Positions 13,501-25,200 of a stretch of 64,000 nucleotides of DNA are shown piece after piece (position 1 is the stretch's first letter; the number at the start of each line of letters is the position of its first letter). Location: assembly GCA_025617745.1 (NCBI GenBank), contig CM046869.1:5604244-5668243 (forward strand), read 5' to 3'. Below the pieces are notes generated by a model. That model was not told the DNA's origin and did not search any database. It saw only the letters and a list, made by a program, of their open reading frames with translations. Both the position numbers and the translations under genes were made by a program. This DNA is from Heliocidaris erythrogramma. Taxonomy: Eukaryota > Echinodermata > Echinoidea > Camarodonta > Echinometridae.

Positions 13501-16500
13501 CATTTAAATACATATCAATTGTTTTTTCTTACATGTTTCGACAAATTAATAAACAATCCAATTCTTTTCATGACCAAGACAATTTTAAACAATACCTTTG
13601 GTGTGGAAATTATTTATGAAGGAAATACACTGGTGATTGGGCAATGCCATGAAAAATGGAAGGGAGAAAAAAATGAAAATCAAGGAACAACTTTGTTTTA
13701 CCCTGGAAAGTATTCAGGAAGGGTCATATCAAAATGATATACATACATGTACATGTATGTAATAAAAAAAAATGTGGCCCAGTTTGGAAAAAACCTTTTT
13801 TTTTAGCTATTGGAATAAAGTGTTTGTTCACAGAGATTGCAGAAAAATTCAATGTGATTTGCATGCATTTCTTCTAAAATAAAAATTGTCACCACAAAAT
13901 GACTTTCAGGAAATTATTCTTATGCTATGATTAAGCTGAGGACTCATTTTAACACCATCCTGCTGGATACCAGAAGAAAATAATTCTTTTCTGAAAATTG
14001 GCCATTACAAATTTGTTCATTTCCATCTCGCTCAAAGTGTAATGTCCGTAACGTTTTAGATGTAAAAGTTTTTATAGCACATTGTGTTTGGTCCAATTTT
14101 GTTCTAAATTTAAATGCAAAGCTAAAATGTGACATCACACAACATATGTAGAGAATTTTTCAAGAATTTGCATAATTCATAAAAAAAGCACAAGTACAGC
14201 TGCATATGATTGCAGTAAAACATCTACACTGCAATGTTGATATCTGTCATACACGTAAATGGATGCCCTAGTCATTACATTAACATTAATTTGGGACATT
14301 TCCTCAGCAACAAATTTCACTAATAAAGGTTTTGATTAATCCTCTACAATCTTGTTATCTACTAGTATGATGGGGGACCTAAATTCTACGCACTTTGTTT
14401 CCAGTGGCTAAAAAGTCATTTTTTTCAATTATAAATGTGAATTTTCTTTTATATCTTGGTTCTACAGACTCTGAAATTAAATCCCTGAGAAAATTACGAC
14501 GTACATGTATCAATAACATTAATTTTCAAGTTGATGTCGATACCCATGTCAAATTTGGCCGACAAAATGAAAGGGTCCTAAAGCTGTGCACACGTAAAAA
14601 TGAATACAAATCTTGATTTTGAAGCTTACTGATGTGAATTTCACCCTGATTTTCAAATAGTGATAATGTCACAAGAATAAAGGAAATTTATTCTTTCTTT
14701 TTGACAAACGTAAATCATAATCTCGTTGCACAGTCACATCAAAAGTTTGGAGCATTGAACACCTAGCTTTATGACCCCTTGCTATACTACCCTGCCAATC
14801 ACTCTCTGATTAAGATAAGACTCTCTCGGGCATGGCTGCAAACTGTGTGTAACAGCAACTGCTTAAATTTAATTAGAATAAAAGTTGTTTATTAGTGTAG
14901 AGTTGTGCTCAGCCATGGGCATACATGTGGATGTGAATGACAAGTGTAATGTCCGTAACATTTCTTTGACATCACATTTTTATTTGTTCTGAGTTTGAAT
15001 ATCGTTATAGAATGTCAAAAGGCTGATCTACATGTCATTTATACATGTAGATCACCATTCTATTGCTGACAAAATAAGTTTTAAATTCCAATATAATAGA
15101 AAAGTAAATAAACTAATGAAGTAGGGGTCTATGCCTAACAAATAGTCCTCAAATTGGCAACTCGTAAAATAAAAGATCTCATGAAAGTACTATGGCAGCA
15201 TTTTGAAATGTGTACTGTACATATATTGCCATCCAGGTCAAAAGAATAAAAATTATCAATACAAGCTTGTGACCCCTACTACTTAATGAAAGTGGACAAA
15301 TCTGTAATGTCTGTAACGCCACAGTCATGGCTCTAGAGGGTACATGCTTCATCTTTTTCACTAAATTAAATTTTATTCTAATTTAACATTTCCTTACCTT
15401 TCAATTTATGGGTAAATTGGTCTGTGCGCTTAAACTCAGACTTTTCAATGAATATATAGTCCATGCAAAAAGTCATGTGCAAAAAATGTAATGTCTCTAA
15501 CGGCAAACATTATATGCAGTAACTACAACACGATGTGCTAAAATGGATTGAAACTTTCTATAATTTAGGGTCATTTGTTTGCGATTCCATTTCATGAGTT
15601 CAGAATAAAAAAGCTGTGTTATCTAAATGACCTTTTGAAGTTGCAAAAATTATCTGAAATGTAATGTCCGTAATGCTGGAACTGCCCTGATTGTTTTGTT
15701 CTTTCACTAGGTGTATTTTTCCCCCAAGCCTCAACATTGCTTTAATTACTTAAACTGCAGACAGGGATGGTATTCTAAAATTAATTTTTCTTTAATTTTA
15801 GTAAAGGGTCATAGCGAATCTGATTTGCAAATTGATATCTACATGTACATGTATGTTTTCTGAAATGTCTGATTATGCAGCAACATACAAGTACATGTAT
15901 ACTGTTAATACGTGGTTGGGAGTGTGTTAGTGCGATCCGGCAATACAAAGGTTTTGCGTGTTGCCGATTCGCACTAACGGGTCTACAATCTTAGTGCTTT
16001 CACTTACCTCAAACTGTCATGGCATGTCCCATGCATGAATCCTGCTCAGCAAAACATGTAGTAGACTGTTGCAAACGTACAATGTTCATTTACAATGTTT
16101 AGGCCTAGTCTAGACGGTTGCGAACGTATATACAATGTTTATTTACAATGTTTAGGCCTTGTCTTAGACCTATTTGTTAGTAATGTGAACCTGACAATAT
16201 GGAAGTGCTATTGAATCTGGTTCACCAATGTATTTTCACTTCCTTGAGCTTGGCTGAGCATGTTCGAATTTGAGCTTATATTGAAGCTTGAAGATGAAGA
16301 CAAGGTACCATCAATGACACTAGGAGTAGGACTAGTACCAGTACTAGCACTCGTAGTAGTAACAGGACTAGTACTAGCACTAGTAGTAGGAGTAGGACTC
16401 TGAGTAGGAATCACTTGGCACAGTTTTGTTCTTCTCTTTTTACAGCTACTGTTTTTTCCATCAAGAATGAGCCCCTGTCACCCCCTCCATCTTCAGATTC

Positions 16501-17914
16501 ATCAGATTCCTCCAGTGAATCTAGCCAAGCTTCACAGGTAAAAACCCTCTTACAAAACATTTTATTGGGTAAACATAGTGTCAGTCATATAGTCACATAC
16601 CAAAAACAGATGAATGAAGAAGACGTGAAGTCATGTCGTAATCACATTTTTTTGGCATACATGTATGTAAATGTCTTTGTTTGCAATTGTGTTACAAGAT
16701 TTATTTCAAGTTGTTTATTACAAAATGTAATATCATTTGAATCATCATTCTAATTTTTAAACTTGACAACCAGTAGCACCTGTTCCTCCTACATCCATTG
16801 TATTGATGGCAAATCTGACTGCATTAGAATAACTCCCTGTTTAAAATTAGACTTTGCAGAATGGTCATCTCGCTCATGTGCACATCAAGCTAGAGTCCCC
16901 ACCCCTCACACCACCCCGCGATTCCAGCACAGACTCCCCATCTCCTCCCATCGTTGGTCAGCAAACCTTTTTCACTATCGCCAACGGAAACTTGCCAAAT
17001 AAGGTCACCAAGTCCCTCGCGAGCGGGTTGATAAATGGTACCAAGAAGGGTGTAGCCATCGCCCCCAAGCCTACTAATGGTGCCATCAAGTTGCCCCTTG
17101 CTCCCAAGCTGGAACCAGTGGTCACAAAGACATCCATACAACACTCATCTACAAAGCCAACAGTTACTATTAAACAGATACCAGGTAAATGAACATGTAT
17201 ATCATTAGTCTCTCCCTGTTCTCCCTTCTCTCTCTGCCTCTCTGCCTCTCTGTCTCTCTGTCTCTCTGTCCTCTGTCCCTCTCTCTCTTTCTCTGTCCCT
17301 CTCTCTGTCTCTGTGTCTCTGTATATATGTCTCTCTCACACATTATTACATACTCTCTCTTTCTCTCTCCTAGCCTCTTCTCATCTTTTACTTATTTTTT
17401 AAAATTTTAATTAAAATGAATAAATCTGAGAAATTGTTCTTTTAGTTTATTCAATATCGGCAGGTTCATGCATATCTCAATGCTGAGCTTTTTATTGCTG
17501 TGTTGTGAGTATGATGCATCTATAAGTTGAAAAACAATTCAGTTGAATGATATGGGATTAGCAGTCTCCAAATGTGTCATCATTGTTATATTCCAGATGA
17601 TTTTTTTGTAACGTTCATCTTTCTTGTCCATTCCATGTGTGGTTTATTCTCGTAAAGCTGCTGTGAGACCAGCCATTGTAGTCAAGCAGAGTTCTCCATC
17701 AGGGCATGGTTCCTGTACCCCTCCCCCAGCTAAACAAGCCAAGATTATACCAGTATCCAATCATAACAACATTCAACCATCACAACAACATGTAGCAGTA
17801 ATTACTCAGCCTTGCCCTCCTGATGTAGATGTAAGTCATTGCTATGATGATTGTAATGATATTGAGTTTGGTGGCGATGGTGGCGATCATGACGACCAAG
17901 TTTGGGCGATGACG

Positions 17915-17961
<47 letters not shown>

Positions 17962-20900
17962 ATTGGTGTTTATGCTGATAATGATGCTGATGATGCTCGT
18001 TGTGATAATGAGGAAGAAAGTATTGATAATGATGATAATGAGGATGATGATGATGACGATGATATTGGTGTTAATGCTGATCATGCTGCTGATGATGCTG
18101 GTTGTGATAATGAAGAAGAAAGTATTGATGTTGTTAATGATGATAATGAGGATGATGATAATGAGGATGATGATAATGAGGATGATGATGATGACGATGA
18201 TGAGGATATTGGTGTTACTGCTTATCATGCTGCTGATATACTGGTTGTGATAATGAGGAGGAAGAGGGTATTGTTGATGTTGATGATGCTGATGCTGATG
18301 GAGATGGTTATCATTGTTTTGATTGTAATGTTCAGGGTTATACTGATTGCTAAATGACCATGATGATGTTGATAGCAATTTAGGTGCTATTGTATAAAGT
18401 TGGTAACAAAAGAAGTTGACTTACATGTACTAGTATCAGTTGCCTTTGGCATAGATAGAAACATGAATTGTAATCCTTCTATTAAGAGTACTGTGAAACG
18501 TGATATTTATAAGATCTGGACCCATATTACCGTTGAACTTAACTGTTTTATTTTATAGGTGAAAGCTTGGAAGAGGCAGCAAAGAATGATAAAGAATAGA
18601 GAGTCTGCATGTTTATCTAGGAAGAAGAAAAAAGAGGTAAGAATAACCATCATTCATATGTGACTTTCACAGAGAATTTTATTACCCACCCACGCCGATC
18701 AAATCGGCAACATGTATGTAAAGGGCTCCGTATGTTTGTTTTTCTTTTTTTTTGTTTGTTTGTTTTTTTTTGTTTGTTTGTGTACAAGATAACTAGAGAA
18801 TGGGTGAGTGGATTTGCACCAAATTTTCAGGGAATGTTCGGATAGTGACAGGAAAGAAACGATTAGATTTTGGTGATGATCGGTTATAGGAACTTCAGTT
18901 CGGATAGTTTTTTTTTATATTTTATTACTTTTCAAAATAAAATTTTTCACAATAATCAAGGTAAAATACACAAATATATTCACACGCAGTATCATTGTGC
19001 CAAATTACATAATAATAACAATAAGTAACCATAATATTTTACATGCATGTATTTAATAGATTATGCCAAATCTGGAAGTCTTTATTGCGATAAAAAAAGG
19101 AGAAAAATATAAAATATAAAATATAGTGACAGGAAAGAATCGATTAGGGAAAGAACGCAACTACTCTGTAGCGCCGCTAAGGCGTGGGTCTGCCGCCTTT
19201 GACGGCCTTTCTAGTTACATTTAAAATAGAACCATGGTCCACTGTGAGAGTTGGGCAAAGATCAATGGCATACATATAGCTACAGGGAGGCATGTGCCCC
19301 CTCCCGATTGAATGGTGAAAAAAAGAAGAAGAAAAAAGAAAGAAAGAAAGTATGAGCGGAAAAGCAATGTAGAAAGGATGTCTACACCCATCTCTGCCTG
19401 TATGGCATCTTCATTCTTTAATATAATCCAGTTAATATTTCCCTTGATACCCACCACTTATGATGCCTGTAGACCTCAGTGGTTGGAATCATACACTGGC
19501 AAAGATACATGTCTTACATGTAGTCTCATTAGTCTCATTGGATTATCCAATGTGGAAATGTTAAATTGCTCTTGTTTTTATCTGGGATTATTACATTGAA
19601 AATTATCTCAATTACTTGTCTTTAAATCTATATTTTCTCTACATGTACAGTATATCCTCTCCTGTCAATTCTCATTCTTTGTCTCTCAATTTCATTTTTG
19701 CTTCTCTTGAAAATCTGTACCCACATATATAAACATTAAAATGTATGTACATTGTTTTTTTCATATTTCACTGTCCTGTATCTCTCTCCCTTGTTCACCA
19801 CTGACTTCTCTCCACCATTCTCTCTTGTCCTCTTTCAAAATATTCTTGTTCTCTCTCTCTCTCTCTCTCTCTCGTTTTTCTCTTACAAATACCCATTCTC
19901 TCTTTTTCCGTAACTCTGTCTCTCTGTCTCCTGTCTCTCTTTCATTCCTGCTCCCTATCCTCTTTTCCTACATATCTCCTGTTTTAGTATGTACAAGAGT
20001 TAGAATGCAAAGCACAGAGTATGGAGAAAGAAATCCAGAGATTAAGATCAGAAAACCTTTCTCTCAGAAGTAAGATGGAAACTTTGGTAAAGGAGGTAAG
20101 CTACTACATTCCATATTTTCAATCCTTTGTTTAATACACAAATATCATGCATTATTCATTTTCTAGGGCAGCTTTCCAGATTCCGTGTGGTTTATAGTGG
20201 GGAAGGTAAGGATGCTAGTTTTCGGGTTTTCAGCTGATTTTCGGCCATATCACTTCGCTGTTTGTAGTATTTTTTCAGAATCCATATTGTACAGAATGTA
20301 CTGGGCTCCTACATTCAGGCTAATTGGGGATACCAAGTGGTATCCACTTTCTCTAAGGATGCTTGGTGCATTATCATCCCCAACCTTGTTACGTGTATGG
20401 CAGGTCCAAACAACACTCCCACAGTTTATCTTAAAGTCTTGGTGACTAGTGAGGCTGTTTCATTTAACTTTTTATTGAAACATGCAAATTATCAGGGTTT
20501 GAAAGTTTCTACATTATTTTTTAATTGTGATTATGAATCAGTGCTTTATTAGAAAAAAAATCATTGAAGTTACCAATTTTTTGTTCTCCCCCAGTATATG
20601 TTTAAACAGTGATTTTAATTGGTGTTTATTGGCCAGTTCTGTAAATATTTTTGAAGGAATGAAGACAAACAAAACACATTTTCTTAGAGTTCTTCATTAT
20701 TGTGTTTATTTCTGGATGTGGTTGATAATGCTTCACCTTCAAGTTGTCTGTTCCATGCTCTATTATTTTTTAGGAGCGTACTTCACAGTTGACGTAGAAA
20801 TACACCCTGAAACTGTACTCAGCATCTTTTATCTTTTATAAACAGGAAAGATGGTATTAACATAATTAATCCAGCTATATGGCATCTTGTAAGAATTCAA

Positions 20901-22230
20901 AGAAGAATAGGCTAACCAACTTCAACTACATGTTATATACATGTACATGTAGATAAAAAACTAGAATGGTTAGTGGATGCAAGTGGAATCTAAGGACGTT
21001 TGTCACAATGTTTGCCTCTTTATTTTTTCATCTTTGAATCATTGAAAACTGACAAGATGATTTTCAGCAGTTGAATTTCATGAAGCTGATATTTATTGAT
21101 GGCTTCATACAATCTTGAGATTTAAATTGTTTAACTGAAAATTTAACTGAAAATTACTCAAGCTTGCTTTTGAATCTTGGAGAGTGTTTGGGTGAGGGAA
21201 AGTTATGATGATGAGCTTTTCTTATTAGGTGCTTCTTCTGAAGTTGTTGAGGCTGCAGGCATTACGTAAGACCTGTCGGTCATAAAAGTGAAGTCCTCTC
21301 TCAGTGAATTATAACACTGGTTATCAGGTAAACACCCAAATGATGTGGAATTCCCCATGTGAACCTATATGATTATGTATTTTTAAAGGGGTATGGGGGT
21401 ATTTACAAGCCCTGCATCATGATTTCCTTCACTTTCCTTTTTTCCTTTTTCCACAGAACACAACTCTCAAGAAAATGCATTCTTCTGTTTTTTCATCGCC
21501 TGGCAGAACAGCTACGTATCTGCTAGGAATAGTGCTCATTATTGGATTTAACCTTTCTCCATTAAGGTAATTTTAAATGAAATGAGTGAAGTAGGTAATC
21601 ATTTGTGCGATCATTAATCAACAGCATTTTGGGTGATATATTTTCAAATCATTGGTTGATGAATTTTGGCAATGGTACAGTTGTTAAAGATTTCTTTTTC
21701 AGTATAGATTTCAGCCATTGCATTTTTGTTGTTGAAAGTTTAGATAAAAATTAGTATTTTATCTATATTTGATGATCTGTGTATTATGTAGTATTATGAA
21801 TTTTAATGTTGAGTTAGGTAGCTTAGCTAAATAATATTCCACATAAAACCGCCACTTTTGACAAAAGATTGCATCTAGTCAATCAACATTTGTCTTTCTC
21901 ATTTCTTATACTTCTTAAGGTAGCTTAGTGAAATGTTGTGGCACGTAAGGACATGGGAAAGACGCATATATGACAAATTATTCAAAATCAAAATTTCATT
22001 CTATTTCAATTCAATTTCAATTCAAAATCATTTTATTTCCAACAATAACACTTACAAATAATACAGAACATTCATTATATCAATTACAAAGTACACAAAA
22101 AGTACAACAAATTTCGTTTAAAATGTTCAAAATACAATGGAAAATAACATATAGGAAAAGAGAGACCCACTAAAAAGACAAGCTTGTAGTTTGTGGGTCA
22201 CTCAAATAAATAAATATGTGTGACGGACTA

Positions 22231-22264
<34 letters not shown>

Positions 22265-25200
22265 AAGAAAAGGAAAAAAAATAGATAAAAGAAAGGGACG
22301 CGACACGCAACAGTAAAACAAAACACATATAGGATGCAGAAGAGAACAAGACAGGCAGCGTCGGAACAGAACAGTAGATAGTAGAGGGGGAGAAGAGGGA
22401 AGGAGGAGAATAGATTGGAAGAGGAGCAGAGGTCTACAGCGCAATCGATGCTTACGGTCGTCATTCGTCATTAGCCGGTGGACGATGCTTAAAAGAAAAA
22501 AAAAAATAATGTAAAATATCAGTCTCGTGTGAAAAGCATGAAGGCTTGGTGGGAGATATAATGTTGAATTAAATATTTCTTTAGCTTTGTTTTAAATGTT
22601 AAAATACTTGGGGCATTTTTAATATTTTCATCCAGTTGGTTCCAAAACCTTGGGCCAGTATAAACAAAAGTATTTTGAGCTTGTATTATTCGTAATAATG
22701 GTAAATGATATTCATTGGTCCGGCGAGTAGGGTAATTATGGACATGATCATTTCTAAGAAAGATATTATTGAATATTTTAGGTAGTTCGTTATTCTTAAA
22801 ATTAAACATTAATTGACCTAGTTGATGAAGATATAAATCTTTGACTTTAAGTATATTATTATTGAAAAATAATTCATCAGTATGAGCACGAAATTGTAAA
22901 TTAAATATTATTCTCAATGATTTTTTCTGTAACAATAACAATTTATCAAGCAAATATTGGTGTGTATTTCCCCATATTAGAATACCATAGTTTAAATACG
23001 GTAATATCAAACTATGGTATAAAGTAAGCAGAGTAGATTGAGGAAAACATAATTTCATCTTATTGATGATGCCGATATTACGAGAAATGGTTTGACAACA
23101 ATTATTAATATGGTATTTCCATGATAATTTGTTATCCACATGTACTCCAAGAAATTTAATACAAGTGACTTCTTTTAAAGGGGTGTCATCAATTATTGCT
23201 TTGTCAGGCAAAGAATTTAAGGAGTTACTAAATAGCATGACATTAGTTTTTTGCAAATTAATAGACAGTTTGTTTGCTCTTATCCACTGGGTCACACTTT
23301 TTAGTTCATCATTCATTGTACGTAGAAGAATATCGGAATCAGAATGAGAATAAAATAAATTTGAATCGTCAGCAAATAATATGAAAGATAATTTCTCAGA
23401 AGATCTATAAAAGTCATTAATATAAATAATAAATAATAGTGGCCCTAGAATGCTGCCTTGGGGAACACCACAAGAAATGTCGCACATAGCGGAAGCATGA
23501 TTGTTGACAGAGACAAACTGTTGTCTGTCCGATAAGTAACTCCTGAACCACTCCAAGGCCTTTCCGCGGATACCATAGTGATATAACTTATTAAGTAAAA
23601 TGTCATGGTTGACTGTATCTATAGATGCAGAACCAAAATATGAGGATGCAGAAAAAGTATTTAAATCTTTGAAGAATTTAAAGTAAAATAATATGAAAAC
23701 TTTTATTCAGATATGTCTCATTCTAATTTTAGAAGCACAACAAAATGGGCAGTTTTCCTCTTTGCGTCTTTCCCGCGTCTTTGTGCGCCATTGTGATTTG
23801 CTAAGCTCCCTAACAAAGTCAGGCATGTATTTGATTTTGAATCATGATATTTGATATATGCGTAATTACATGTAACTGCATCCCAAATAGGTGATAGATG
23901 ATTAGCCAGATGCAATCTTTTGTTCAAAAGCTGCAGTTTTATGAGCAACTACATTTTGCTCAGCTACCTAATGCTTTTTTTCTTCACATGCATACATGTA
24001 TGTGATTAAAGATGTATTTATTCTTCTCATCTAGCCTTTTCAGTCAAAATGGTGGTGTGCCCTCGGACTATCAAACGAGTAACCATGCAGGTCGAGCACT
24101 TCTCGGTTTCTCTGGGACATCTAATGAGAATGCGTCTCAGCTCTACAGCCAGTCCAATCAAGCCATTCCCAGACATGCCTCCATTCATGACATCATGGAA
24201 GATGTACATCTCTGGGAGAGCATAGCCAATCAGTCAGCTTCAGATGTTGCCATAGCAACCATGAAAGAGATCCGTTATCTACTGCCTCAGGGCAACAAGT
24301 CTTGCCCCCATCAGATGAACATTACAGACACTATCAGGTAGATTGAATTGAAATGAAATGAATGGGATTAAATGGGATTGCATAGAATAATCTATGTTTC
24401 AGGGCAACAAGTCTTACCCCCATTAAATGAATATAACTGACACTGTCTGGTAGTAGAATATAACTGGATTAGATTGAATGCAATTTGAATTCAATTCAAT
24501 TTGGATTAATGAAATTGAATTTAATTAAATTGAGGTGAAAAAGTCTTGCCCCATCATATGTATATAAGAGACAATCTATCATTAAATGGAGGAACCATAC
24601 TTAACCCATTATATTAATTCTATTACCAAATGAGAAATATAAGAAACTGTATATTGGTGAGGTAGCAATAGGAGTCATCTGGACACGATTAATCCCTTGC
24701 CTAATTCACTAAAGTGTTTATTGTCTGAAGTTACAAATGATGTCATATTCAAGCCATAAATGTGATGGAGTTATAAGCTCGGGTGTACAGCTCCAAAAAA
24801 AGTTCTGAGTATCATTGTCAATAATAATGCTGACAAACTTTCTAATTTAAATCAATTATTTTATATTATACTGTTCCATTACTTTCTTATGTATTGGATT
24901 ATTTGTATTTCGTATGTATTCTTCTTTTAGTTTTGGCGGTGTCTTGAGCAATTTGTGAAATTTGTATTTCCCATGTGTTTGTACACTAACGTATGCAAAA
25001 TGTTGATTTTTGTCCAACTTTGGCCTGACATGCTACTTTAAAATGTGTAAACTCACAACAGATGGTCCGCTTTCCACAAATTGGTCTTAAGCATTGCATG
25101 ACAGAAGGCATGTCTCAATCTGCAGTTGTTGTACTCAGTGATTTTAGGACAAAGTATTAAGGTATTTCAAAATATGCCTCTGGATATCTCTTATAGTGAT

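Larger units (their letters stand above)
21985..23630 (-). mobile_element. 5'-truncated LINE, antisense in ATF6 intron
   Basis: On the - strand the element carries an open RT/C-terminal frame. A 3' untranslated part follows, containing a 32-base homopolymer (22232-22263), and the element ends in an ATTGAAATTGAATTG-type simple tail near 21985. That layout fits a CR1/jockey-like non-LTR retrotransposon. It starts abruptly near 23630, just before the [10 protein letters not shown] block, as expected for 5' truncation. It sits between the membrane and luminal-stem exons of ATF6. Confidence 0.85.

Noticed and set aside
16208-16414. Ser/Thr-rich - strand frame
   Set aside because: Caused by AGT/ACT-rich simple repeats next to an ATF6 exon.
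17887-18378. Long open frames on both strands with poly-Met, poly-Asp or poly-Ile
   Set aside because: All are different frames of the interrupted GAT microsatellite in an ATF6 intron.
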